DNA of 64,000 bases from NCBI GenBank assembly GCA_002368175.1, contig AP018172.1:6389001-6453000 (forward strand), written 5' to 3'. The notes under the pieces are model-generated. The model made no database searches, was not told where the DNA came from, and saw only the letters and a program-made list of their open reading frames with translations. Made by a program: the position numbers and the translations under genes. Origin of the DNA: Calothrix sp. NIES-2098 (GTDB lineage: Bacteria > Cyanobacteriota > Cyanobacteriia > Cyanobacteriales > Nostocaceae). Of the stretch, positions 54,967 through 62,967 are shown piece by piece; position 1 is the stretch's first letter; each line of letters starts with the position of its first letter.

Positions 54967-55563
54967 TTAATCTGACAAATGCACTGCAAAGAAATTTGCG
55001 AACAACAACAGCAAAATATTAAAACATGGGAATGGTGGTTACAGGTTAGAAAAGATTAGGTGCTGAATTAATTGTAAAAGTATCGCCGAATAATGCTGCT
55101 GTTAACAAATAATCAGCGCGATCGCCAGATCCAGCTATTTTAACAGTGCGATCGCTCTCAACACTAACTCTTGCAACTCTTAGACTAGCTGGTGTAACTC
55201 GTAGGGTAGCTGTGGTGACTCGTCAACTAGCTGTCGTAACTTGTAGAGTAGCTAGTGTGACTTTTACACTAGCTATTGTGACTCTTAGACTAGCTATTGT
55301 GACTTTTACACTAGCTATTGTGACTCTCAGCCTTAGCTTCTGTAACTTTTAGACTAGCTTCTGCAACTTTTAGAGTAGCTTTTGCAGCTAATTTCCGGAA
55401 TTATACTCTTATTTATCTAGTTTGCTCATCCTAATGCTTGCAAACTTCTGTAACTTCACTGTGGCTGGTACATCTGTTTATTGCGTATGTTGATGGTATC
55501 TAAATAACTCCGTATTAAAAGCGATCGGGGTTCTCCATCTCAAAATTTCAACAGGAAAAGTTC
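54967..55563. other. Intergenic region with 21-bp repeat array
   Basis: 597 bases without a convincing gene, dominated by the tandem array at 55163-55394. A plus-strand frame (55146-55352) and a minus-strand frame (55046 to about 55222) are open only because the 21-bp period is a multiple of three. Two HIP1-like sites occur just before the array. Confidence 0.4.
55163..55394. repeat. Eleven tandem 21-bp repeats
   Basis: Eleven contiguous units with consensus ACTAGCTATTGTGACTTTTA plus G; one (55331-55352) has an extra base. Central units (55268-55330) are nearly identical, outer ones more diverged, a gradient typical of old arrays. Each unit contains TAGCT. Unit length and directness resemble iterons or partition (parS-like) sites, and a ParA-type gene lies 750 bases downstream, but a phased non-functional expansion is possible. 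The period of three heptamers also recalls the heptameric repeats of Nostocales. Confidence 0.85.
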
Positions 55564-55932
55564 ATGACACCACGCAAACGCAATTCCAGCGCACTCACCA
55601 AAGCCGAACGACGGATTGAAGGAATGCAAATGATTAATCCTCAGTTAGACTTTGGCAATGGCTTATCAATTGCTGATTACAACAGCAAGATTATAGAGAT
55701 TCGAGATAAACTAGCCACCTACAATCAAGCACGAACTATGATGGATACGACATACACTGCATTAACAGAAGCAGAACGTGAGTTGAATACTCTTTCAGAG
55801 AAAATGCTACTGTGTGTTGCATCTCACTATGGCAAAGCTAGCGATCAGTATGGCATGGCTGGGGGAACGCGCAGGTCAAATAGAAAGAAAGCACGTTCAG
55901 CGACAAACCAAACACCCATATCTGCGGAGTGA
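55564..55932 (+). CDS. Small basic coiled-coil hypothetical protein
   Basis: A 122-residue protein. The first part is basic (MTPRKRNSSALTKAERRIEG), the middle is a likely coiled coil (ADYNSKIIEIRDKLATYNQA to TEAERELNTLSEKMLLCVAS) and the end is again basic (GGTRRSNRKKARSATNQ). I recall similar unnamed proteins in filamentous cyanobacteria. Basic ends suggest nucleic-acid contact, but I see no known DNA-binding fold. It sits between the repeat array and the ParA gene and may be part of that island, though 214 bases separate them. Confidence 0.55.
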   Translation: MTPRKRNSSALTKAERRIEGMQMINPQLDFGNGLSIADYNSKIIEIRDKLATYNQARTMMDTTYTALTEAERELNTLSEKMLLCVASHYGKASDQYGMAGGTRRSNRKKARSATNQTPISAE

Positions 55933-56054
55933 TTATTTAGAGTTTGACATTACTGGAATTAGCCAACAAAGAGGTAAATTGAGAAAACAATTTGCCTTTT
56001 TGTTTGCAAAAAACACTAAAATAAATGCACAATTTAGTTTTTTACTTATTTAAA

Positions 56055-56060
56055 TATAAT
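56055..56060 (+). promoter_or_regulatory. Candidate -10 box of the ParA operon
   Basis: A perfect TATAAT lies in AT-rich sequence 87 bases before the chosen start of the ParA gene. A matching -35 is weak (TTTAGT near 56034). Support is only positional. Confidence 0.3.
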
Positions 56061-56146
56061 TTATTTATACAATCAATTTATTGAGTTAATAATTGTCTTC
56101 AAATGGGAACACTAGACTAAGACATTGCTGGAAGTTAACCCATACT

Positions 56147-57484
56147 ATGAGCATGACAATTACTAGCCTTCGTGAAGCTATGCAAAGCCTTCCCGAATAT
56201 GCACCCGAAGCTGTTGTAAATGACCATTTTAGCCCTCAATTATTGAGGGCATTAGGTTTTCAACCTGAAGAAATTCATCCACAATATAACACTGGTGAGG
56301 GTGCCGTTGATAAAGCAGCCAGAAAAACAATTGGAGATGATGTTTTTCTCAACACGAAATCTAATCCTTACCTTCTATTGGAATTGAAAGGAAGGGATGT
56401 TAACTTATCCGAAGGTACTGCACAATATCAAACAACTGTTAAGCAACTAAAGCGTTATCTACTTGCACCTTATTGCCAAACTGTACAGTGGGGAATAATT
56501 ACTAATTCTTGCCATATTCAAATTTTCCGTAAGCATGGAAAAGTGATTTATCCAGCAACAAAATGTATTCCAATTGATGCAGATAATATTGATAGTGTAA
56601 TTGCTTCAATTCGGCAAAAAATTGAAAATCCAGCTAAAGCTTTAACTGTTGCTGTTTATAACAATAAGGGAGGAGTAGGAAAAACTACAACTACTGTAAA
56701 TTTAGCAGCCATCTTAACTTTTTTAGGTAAGAAAGTTTTAGCGGTTGATTTTGACCCTAACCAACAAGATTTAACAAGTTCTTTAGGTCTTCCTTTAAGT
56801 AAAGGAAGTGTTTTTGAAGCTCTTACAGAAAGGAATGTAGAACTTCAAACTACTCTATATCCTTATAAATTTCCTCTAAAAAAGCTTAAAGTCGAACTGC
56901 GGTTTGATGTTATCCCTGCCGATCAAAAACTAGCAGAGAAGTCTGAAAATATCTTGCGTAATCATCTTAAACAGAATACTCTTTATCGCAAGCTAGAATT
57001 CTCAAGGCAAGAATATGACTATATTCTGATAGATGCACCTCCTAACTGGCGATTGTTTAGCCAATTGGCTGTTTATGCGGCTGATGTCATTCTCATTCCC
57101 ACAAAGCATAACAATCTTTTCTCTTTAGAAAATGCTGCAATGGCAATGAAGAAATTTATTCCTGAAGTACAATCTCAAAAAGCTGATGGAAGCCCGATTC
57201 CATTGCCAATTTTTTTCAATGGAGAAAAGACTACACCACCTCAATTAGCAGTTGCTCAACAAGAAATTACTAACATTATTAAAACTGCTAAAAAAGAGGG
57301 ATTTGATTTACTGTCTTACTTTTATCCCAGGTATACCAACGCCAAAAGAGACCTCCATATTCATGAGGTTCCAAGCTACGCTAATATAGCGAGTTCAGCT
57401 TTCTCGCGTATTCCTGCGGTTTATCGAGATCGCTCTGCTCATGAATATTACAAAGATTTAGCACAGGAGTATTTTTTACAATGA
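56147..57484 (+). CDS. ParA-type ATPase fused to a restriction-type nuclease-like domain
   Basis: A 445-residue fusion. Residues 1 to about 155 resemble the N-terminal domain of type I restriction R subunits: D55 in EGAVDKAARK and E79-x-K81 in PYLLLELKGRD fit a PD-(D/E)xK core, with YQTTVKQLKRYLLAPYCQTV and VQWGIITNSCHIQIFRKHG following. From residue 168 comes a ParA/MinD ATPase: deviant Walker A NNKGGVGKTTTTVNLAA (K174-T180), Walker A' VDFDPNQQDLTSSLG and Walker B YILIDAPPNW. ATG 56147 is preferred to the upstream 56093, which adds non-conserved residues. Stop overlaps the next ATG as ATGA. I know no described system with this fusion; whether the nuclease acts is unknown. Confidence 0.75.
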   Translation: MSMTITSLREAMQSLPEYAPEAVVNDHFSPQLLRALGFQPEEIHPQYNTGEGAVDKAARKTIGDDVFLNTKSNPYLLLELKGRDVNLSEGTAQYQTTVKQLKRYLLAPYCQTVQWGIITNSCHIQIFRKHGKVIYPATKCIPIDADNIDSVIASIRQKIENPAKALTVAVYNNKGGVGKTTTTVNLAAILTFLGKKVLAVDFDPNQQDLTSSLGLPLSKGSVFEALTERNVELQTTLYPYKFPLKKLKVELRFDVIPADQKLAEKSENILRNHLKQNTLYRKLEFSRQEYDYILIDAPPNWRLFSQLAVYAADVILIPTKHNNLFSLENAAMAMKKFIPEVQSQKADGSPIPLPIFFNGEKTTPPQLAVAQQEITNIIKTAKKEGFDLLSYFYPRYTNAKRDLHIHEVPSYANIASSAFSRIPAVYRDRSAHEYYKDLAQEYFLQ

Positions 57485-58173
57485 GTAGCCTCAGCGATAT
57501 TGGAAATTTGATGCATTTATATTTGGATGAAATTGATCCTGGTGAAGGAACTGGTGCACCTGAATTTTTAATCAAAGCTTCAGCCCATTTACTTAACCAA
57601 AAAGGTGGAAGAAATTGGATTCCTGTTATTGTCAAAGAAACTGGCGAAGATAAGTATCAAGTAATTGCTAATTCTTTCATTTATGCAATTGCAGAAGCTG
57701 CTGGCTTGGAGCGCGTTTGGTGCATTATTGCCGATGGTAGCGATGAGACAGTTGAAGTAACAAAAATCCTTGCAGGTGAAGAGATTCCAAAAATCAATCT
57801 CTCTAAAGCATCTAGGGATGAAATCAAAGCAGCATTAGAATATTTAGTTAAGCAACCAGATAGCGTTCTCAAAGCAGTTAAACCTGCTATAGCTACAAAC
57901 CGGATAGATGAAGCTCCTCGTCAATATTGGAAGACATTAGAGCCAATCGTTAATCTGAAATGTGGAATTACTAAAGGTAAACAACTTGATGCTTTAAATC
58001 AAGTTTTTTATCTCACTCCTCAACCTATGCCAGAGACAATTGTCGACACTGATATTCTTAAAACAATGTCAACTGCCGATCTAAAAACTATGGCGAAAAA
58101 ACGAGGTATTACTGGCATCAGTAAGATGAAAAAAGACGATCTTGTGGAAGCATTGAGTAAGCCTATCAAGTAG
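57481..58173 (+). CDS. ParB-like protein with SAP/Rho-N-type tail
   Basis: A 230-residue protein overlapping the ParA fusion by four bases. Residues about 35-80 (NWIPVIVKETGEDKYQVIAN then SFIYAIAEAAGLERVWCIIAD) follow the ParB/Srx fold pattern, but the GERR-type arginine box of CTP-binding ParB is replaced by ANSFI. A middle helical part (SRDEIKAALEYLVKQPDSVL) could be the DNA-binding core. The end, MSTADLKTMAKKRGITGISK, then KKDDLVEALSK, is a SAP or Rho N-terminal-type helix pair that binds nucleic acid. Together with the ATPase it looks like a partition-type pair adapted for something else. Fold assignments are by eye. Confidence 0.6.
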   Translation: MSSLSDIGNLMHLYLDEIDPGEGTGAPEFLIKASAHLLNQKGGRNWIPVIVKETGEDKYQVIANSFIYAIAEAAGLERVWCIIADGSDETVEVTKILAGEEIPKINLSKASRDEIKAALEYLVKQPDSVLKAVKPAIATNRIDEAPRQYWKTLEPIVNLKCGITKGKQLDALNQVFYLTPQPMPETIVDTDILKTMSTADLKTMAKKRGITGISKMKKDDLVEALSKPIK

Positions 58174-58186
58174 CGACAAGATAACA

Positions 58187-58258
58187 GAGCGATCGCATCT
58201 CTTTAAGCGATCGCAGTTATTTAATTGGTAGTTAAAACTGAGAGCGATCGCTTGCTGT
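58187..58258. repeat. Cluster of three HIP1 octamers
   Basis: Three GCGATCGC sites occur within about 70 bases, between the ParB-like gene and the convergent PQQ-propeller gene. HIP1 is abundant in the window but this is the densest non-coding group. No known function. Confidence 0.6.
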
Positions 58259-58269
58259 CTGGCTCGCTA

Positions 58270-59760
58270 TTATACCCGTTGAATATTACCGACTACTCTG
58301 TAAAATCCCCCTTGTTTAGCTTCTTCTAAAGCGTCCACCCGATAGCGTACTCCTTCCTGACGCAGATTCTGGGGAAACTGCACGTTCCAGTGTGGGTGAT
58401 AGCCAGGAGAAAGGGTACAAACTTTGAGTTTGCTACCTTTTTTGATGCATTCTACCAAAATTCCGGCGTTAACTGCTGGGGAGGTAGTTGCAGCAGCTAT
58501 TATATGAGGTTGAGGTTGTGGAGTGGGTGAGTTGGGAGTTGCAAATGCTTCCACATCAAAACAGGCGATCGCACCATCGGTAGTCGTTACATAAAGGCGA
58601 TTTTTCCAGAGGCGCATCGTGAGAACTGCACCGCAGCCAGTGGGATAGATGGAAAAGCGATCGCTCCCGACAATAAAACAATAGAGATTAGCTTGACTAT
58701 CAGCCACATATAGGAACTGTCGATCTTCAGAAATAGCACAGGCATAGGCAGCAGACTGACAATTAGCAAGAGTTGCGATTTGAGTTTGCCGAATTTTAAG
58801 ATCCCCAACTTTCTCTAGTTGATAAATCGTGCCATCACTTGTACCAACAATCAGCTGCTCATCAGTCAACTGTCCGCAAAGAACTGGAGCTGCCGTGCTA
58901 TTCTCCCAAACAATCTTACCCGTGTTTGGGTTGTAGCAGGTAACGCCGCGACTGTGCCCGTGATAAATTGCTCGCTCGTCAGCAGCTAAAAACCAGCCTC
59001 CCCAAGTAGAAGTTTTCTGTTGCCACAATACCTTCAAGTTAGAGTCGAGGTAAGTTAAATTGCCGTAGGCATCCAACACCACAAGGCGATCGCCATGCAG
59101 CGCTAGGGCATAGATGAAAAACAGATAAAAATGAGGAACGCTGTCATTACGGGCATTGTAAACTGACCGAGGCAATTTGGCGATCGCATCATAAATCTGA
59201 CCATCATCACAACTCGCGTAGAGATAGCGATCGTCTCCTACCAAACAGCGCACATTTTGAGGAAGCTTGTGCTGATAGGCAAATTGTCCCTGACAATCCA
59301 TAGCCAGTATTAAACCATCTCGATTGCCAAGCCAACAGCCTTGCTCATTCACCCATAAACCAAACGCCGGAACCTTCCACGAACCAGCCGGATTAGGCGG
59401 TGTGTATTGCCACAAAGCTGTCAGGGGATTGGGTGCAGGTTTTTCCCGTTTGGCGTTGTAGCCCATCGCTTTTGCCTCCGCATACAAAAAATTATGCAGA
59501 GATTGCCAATCCGGGCTATGCAGGAAGCGATCGAAATCGTGAAAACCTGGATACTCAATAGCAAAAAATTCTACATGGGCCAGTTCGGGGAAGTCAGCAA
59601 CATTCAGTAATTCTTTGCGATCGCAGGTTGAGCCAAAATTATAAGCAAATGCTTGCAGTGTTTCTCCAGGTATGGGCAAAAGCATCAAGCCGATGAAAGT
59701 TCCCATCTCATGACTTTGAAGTACAAAGCGATCGCCACCTCGATGAACAATAAATCCCAT
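58270..59760 (-). CDS. PQQ-like beta-propeller protein
   Basis: A 496-residue soluble protein. Residues 1-110 form an unfamiliar domain (FVLQSHEMGTFIGLMLLPIP, HVEFFAIEYPGFHDFDRFLH). From about 125 to 420 come WD/PQQ-type propeller repeats with Trp/Gly strands such as GVTCYNPNTGKIVWENSTAA and QLIVGTSDGTIYQLEKVG. The last 60 residues (KKGSKLKVCTLSPGYHPHWN) look like a separate beta domain. No signal peptide, so a cytoplasmic binding role is likelier than a dehydrogenase. It converges on the ParA/ParB-like pair. I see no catalytic residues and assign no function. Confidence 0.6.
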   Translation of the reverse strand: MGFIVHRGGDRFVLQSHEMGTFIGLMLLPIPGETLQAFAYNFGSTCDRKELLNVADFPELAHVEFFAIEYPGFHDFDRFLHSPDWQSLHNFLYAEAKAMGYNAKREKPAPNPLTALWQYTPPNPAGSWKVPAFGLWVNEQGCWLGNRDGLILAMDCQGQFAYQHKLPQNVRCLVGDDRYLYASCDDGQIYDAIAKLPRSVYNARNDSVPHFYLFFIYALALHGDRLVVLDAYGNLTYLDSNLKVLWQQKTSTWGGWFLAADERAIYHGHSRGVTCYNPNTGKIVWENSTAAPVLCGQLTDEQLIVGTSDGTIYQLEKVGDLKIRQTQIATLANCQSAAYACAISEDRQFLYVADSQANLYCFIVGSDRFSIYPTGCGAVLTMRLWKNRLYVTTTDGAIACFDVEAFATPNSPTPQPQPHIIAAATTSPAVNAGILVECIKKGSKLKVCTLSPGYHPHWNVQFPQNLRQEGVRYRVDALEEAKQGGFYRVVGNIQRV

Positions 59761-60067
59761 TGATTTGCACCCGTTGTATAAAAGCTAATCTCAATTTGAA
59801 AAAGAATGCGACAGATGCATCTGTAGCCATCCTTGACGAAAGTCCGTATGTCACAACCACTAATTAAATTGGTATAAAATATTATTCCCATCTTGAGCTT
59901 GCCTACTATTCCGTACCCCTGACTCAAGTAAGAAGCGCACCCTTGCAAAGTATTGGTGAGAATATTTGCCAAAATTAAAGATTTTCTCAAGTAGAGATAA
60001 TTTATTGAGCAAACAAGGGATAACTAAAGATAGTTCCAACTATGGTAAATATTCTCGCAGTTACTCT
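59761..60067. other. Divergent intergenic region before radC
   Basis: 307 bases between divergent genes. The frame of radC is open back to 59966, but the residues before the conserved MTYCLRIADMPETERPRERL are not family-like. AT-rich parts near 59870-59890 and 59990-60060 could hold promoters; I see no clear element. Confidence 0.4.
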
Positions 60068-60796
60068 ATGACCTATTGCCTCAGAATTGCCGATATGCCT
60101 GAGACTGAACGACCGCGTGAGCGCTTAATGGCTCATGGCCCAAAAGTTTTAGCCACAGCCGAGTTAATTGCAATTCTGCTAGGTACTGGACAAGGAGCCG
60201 GAAAACTATCTGCGGTGGGTTTGGGACAATATATATTAAGTGAATTGGGCAAACATCAGCGCGATCCTTTGGCGGTTTTACGAGAAGTTACCCCTGCTGA
60301 ATTAATGCAAATTCCGGGAATCGGCCCGGCAAAAGCAACCACTATTTTAGCGGCTATTGAACTCGGCAAACGTGCCTTTCAATCTCGTCCCGAAGGCGCA
60401 ACTATTGATAGTCCGCTTGCAGCTGCGGCAGCTTTTAGTCAAAATTTGATGTGGCAGACCCAAGAACATTTTGGAGTCTTATTATTAGATGTGAAAAATC
60501 GTTTGTTGGGAACACAAGTAATTACAATCGGTACAGCCACCGAAACCTTAGCATCTCCTAGAGAAATTTTTCGAGAAGTTCTGCGTCAAGGAGCAACACG
60601 AGTTATCGTTGCACATAACCATCCTTCTGGAAATGTTGAACCCAGCCAAGAAGATATAGAATTAACGCGCCAGTTGTTAGCAGGCGCGCAATTTTTAGGT
60701 ATTCCCTTACTAGACCATCTTATTTTGGGCAATGGAAATCACCAAAGTTTACGAGAGATAACAACTTTGTGGAATGAGTATCCCCAAGGCGATTAA
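60068..60796 (+). CDS. radC: DNA repair protein RadC (JAMM/MPN type)
   Basis: A 242-residue RadC-family protein. The N-terminal helix-hairpin-helix is ELMQIPGIGPAKATTILAAIE, and the JAMM metal site is HNHPSGNVEPSQEDIELT. Despite the name, the repair role of RadC proteins is doubtful; they may be metal-dependent peptidases or nucleases. I chose ATG 60068 because family similarity begins at MTYCLRIADMPETERPRERL. A convergent gene follows, with a shared hairpin between. Confidence 0.9.
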   Translation: MTYCLRIADMPETERPRERLMAHGPKVLATAELIAILLGTGQGAGKLSAVGLGQYILSELGKHQRDPLAVLREVTPAELMQIPGIGPAKATTILAAIELGKRAFQSRPEGATIDSPLAAAAAFSQNLMWQTQEHFGVLLLDVKNRLLGTQVITIGTATETLASPREIFREVLRQGATRVIVAHNHPSGNVEPSQEDIELTRQLLAGAQFLGIPLLDHLILGNGNHQSLREITTLWNEYPQGD

Positions 60797-60911
60797 GAAC
60801 TGGAAATGCTTTTTTAGATCTGTCATATTATTTTTAATGAAGCGATAGCTGATTTTAATTCTCCGAGAAATGCCTAATTTATAAAAACACTTTTTTTCTT
60901 ATACTCATGAA

Positions 60912-60943
60912 AAAGCTCTCACTTAAATATGAGAGCTTTGAAA
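60912..60943. terminator. Hairpin between convergent genes, bidirectional terminator
   Basis: AAAGCTCTCA (60912-60921) and TGAGAGCTTT (60930-60939) pair around an 8-base loop. On minus, the stem is followed by TTC after TTT; on plus by GAAAAATTTTAT. It lies between radC and the small secreted protein gene and may serve both, more convincingly the minus strand. Confidence 0.6.
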
Positions 60944-61008
60944 AATTTTATATGATTTTCCAGAGAAAATAATCAGGCTTTTTCTCTTAACTGAACCGTA
61001 TTGGGTTA

Positions 61009-61383
61009 TTATTCTTTTTCTACGTTGACGCTGGAATTGACATTAACAGGTAAGTTATTCGGAACCAATTGCTGAACATTATTGCTACTCTGTCCATAAA
61101 CTTGATTGCGAGAGCAATTGTTCATTCCAGTAAATTCACGGTTCTTTTTTGCAGCATTCAAGCAATGAACATAAGCTGCTCGTTCCTGCCCGCGCAGTCT
61201 TCCTCCAGTATTAGAGCGAATATTATTTCCTGATAAATTGGAATTATCTACCAATACATTAGGGTCGACATTGTAATTAATGTTAGCGTTCCCTCGCTCG
61301 GCTTTAGGTTTAGCTAAAACACTTGGTATTGCTAACAAAGAAAAAATTAGCACAAGTGAAGCTGCGTACAAACCTTTTTTCAT
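61009..61383 (-). CDS. Small secreted hypothetical protein
   Basis: A 124-residue protein with a clear signal peptide (MKKGLYAASLVLIFSLLAIP), cleavage likely after VLA at residue 24. The mature part is Asn-rich (about one residue in six) with VDPNVLVDNSNLSGNNIRSN and two Cys (HCLNAAKKN and NNCSRNQVYG) that could form a disulfide. I recognise no family. Asn-rich short proteins occur among cyanobacterial exoproteins. Monocistronic by position. Confidence 0.6.
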   Translation of the reverse strand: MKKGLYAASLVLIFSLLAIPSVLAKPKAERGNANINYNVDPNVLVDNSNLSGNNIRSNTGGRLRGQERAAYVHCLNAAKKNREFTGMNNCSRNQVYGQSSNNVQQLVPNNLPVNVNSSVNVEKE

Positions 61384-61765
61384 AGATAGATTTGCCTACA
61401 ATTAATAATTTTGACCGTACTCTTACATTAAGAATGACATTAAGCAATCAAATAACTAATGTTGAAAGCACTTAATTTGAAAAATTTACTATTACTAATT
61501 TAAGCTAATAAAATCAAAGATAATTTAAGTATAATTGTCAAATGATTATGAAGTTAAACTAAACTTTAGTATTTAGCTTTTCTAGCGATCGCGTCGTTGT
61601 GTTAGTTAATAATCAATGCGCTTTTAGCCATTACAGAAGCACCATCAAGCTGCTCAAGCTTTGATATCTAGGTATCTCAATCCCATCAAAAACCCATCTT
61701 CATTTTAGCTGTCAATAATTTCAATCTGAAAAGGTTATCTTCTGAATCATAAATCCATGCTACTT
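61384..61765. other. AT-rich intergenic region
   Basis: 382 bases with no gene I can support. One HIP1-like site lies near 61585. The part 61430-61560 is very AT-rich and probably contains the promoter of the minus-strand secreted-protein gene, without a clear -10/-35 pair. Confidence 0.4.
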
Positions 61766-62512
61766 TTAAGAAGGATGAAAATCTTTTCTCAAATAATCTA
61801 TAGAGTTTAATAAAGCTCTATGCAAAAATTTTTCTTTAGTAAATAGAAATTGAATAGTTTCTTGCCAAACTTTTCTATTCAAGAGCTTTTTATCTTGGTA
61901 CAAGAGAATAGCCAAGCCCCAAAAAAGAAAAAAGAGAACTAAAAGATTTGATATTAATAAACCTGCAATTCTGATGAAGTAGCTTTTATTGTTATATTGC
62001 AGTACATCATATACCACATTTTTATGCTCAATTTCTTCAATAGCGTGCCACTCAAACAGCCGCTTTAAATTTGGTTCTGCGGACGCTATAAAATCGCCAT
62101 CAAGAGCATATTCAGCCATTAAAGTGGTTAGGTGTTCAATTCCAGCCCCAACAGCTAAATTTAGGCTTATACTCAGTTTGGCGGACAAAAACTTAAAAAG
62201 AATTTGTCTAAGAACAAGCAAATAGCCGTCAAATTTATAGCCTAACAAGTGTAAATTATGCCAAAATTTGCTATGATGCTGAGAATGTTGGGCTTCTTCA
62301 CAGATAAAAGCTTGTGCTTGTTGTTTTAACTCAGGGTTATCAATTTTTCTAATTCTTCTTTTGACATTCTGAATTAAGTATTTTTCAATATCCGGCAGCA
62401 GAATTGTTAAGCTATTTAATAAATGGGTTTTAAAAGCACTATTTCCTAACCAGTACCTTTCAATCTTGTTAGAGAACTCGAAATTTACGTGTCTTGTCTC
62501 TAGTTTTGCCAT
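61766..62512 (-). CDS. Ferritin-like predicted metal-dependent hydrolase (PF10118)
   Basis: A 248-residue helical protein. Acidic and His motifs FICEEAQHSQHHSKFWHNL and ACLFEWHAIEEIEHKN-type sequence (here LFEWHAIEEIEHKNVVYDVL) give the EExxH pairs of a di-metal four-helix bundle. Two hydrophobic segments (LLISNLLVLFFLFWGLAILL) near residue 185-210 suggest membrane contact. The family is annotated as metal-dependent hydrolase but its chemistry is not well established. It stands alone in its neighbourhood. No missing ligand residues were noticed. Confidence 0.75.
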   Translation of the reverse strand: MAKLETRHVNFEFSNKIERYWLGNSAFKTHLLNSLTILLPDIEKYLIQNVKRRIRKIDNPELKQQAQAFICEEAQHSQHHSKFWHNLHLLGYKFDGYLLVLRQILFKFLSAKLSISLNLAVGAGIEHLTTLMAEYALDGDFIASAEPNLKRLFEWHAIEEIEHKNVVYDVLQYNNKSYFIRIAGLLISNLLVLFFLFWGLAILLYQDKKLLNRKVWQETIQFLFTKEKFLHRALLNSIDYLRKDFHPS

Positions 62513-62967
62513 AACATCTTAAATTGTTGGCATTATATAGCAGTCTTAGACCTTTTGCGAGAAATTTTCTATTAACAAATTTATATTAGAAAGCAAACGA
62601 ATTTAAGGCTAAGTTAGCTGAAATCGTTGTAGAGATAGTACTGAACAGTCTTTATATTCATTTTTGGATATGTCTGGGTTGCTTAATTTAGTTACTATTG
62701 CTATATTGCCAATTTAAAACATCTACCTCTAGATAGGTAGTAAAAAATCTTTAGTCTAATTGTGCAGCTTTTAGATGGTTTCTCTCGAATGAGAGAGCAT
62801 TGCTCTTGAGATTGTGAATTGGCTCGTGCAAACAGTTCCTCCGATGGATAGACTCAAATTGTTATATCGCTTTAGAATTGCTGAAAAAGCAGAGATAACC
62901 TACCAAAAAGAAGAATTCTGTTATCTCCAAGTGCTGAAAAAAGTATACATAGATTCTTTGAGGCTGA
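62513..62967. other. Intergenic region before the response regulator
   Basis: 455 bases. A short frame starting GTG 62814 overlaps the response regulator start and has no family features. No operator, NtcA box or hairpin is convincing; GTA-N7-TAC near 62630 misses the NtcA spacing by one. Confidence 0.35.

Noticed and set aside
55146..55352. Plus-strand open frame of 68 residues with seven-residue repeats
   Set aside because: It consists of the 21-bp repeat read in frame; the opposite strand is also largely open and there is a one-base insertion at 55331-55352. The composition (Val/Thr/Leu/Ala) follows from the DNA repeat.
55163..55394. CRISPR array
   Set aside because: The 21-bp units are directly adjacent with no unique spacers and there are no cas genes nearby.
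56093..56146. Earlier start for the ParA fusion
   Set aside because: The extra residues (MSSNGNTRLRHCWKLTHT) have no similarity to the nuclease-like domain, and the ATG at 56147 begins the conserved part.
62629..62641. NtcA-like GTA-N7-TAC before the response regulator
   Set aside because: The spacing is one base short of GTAN8TAC and no suitable -10 follows.
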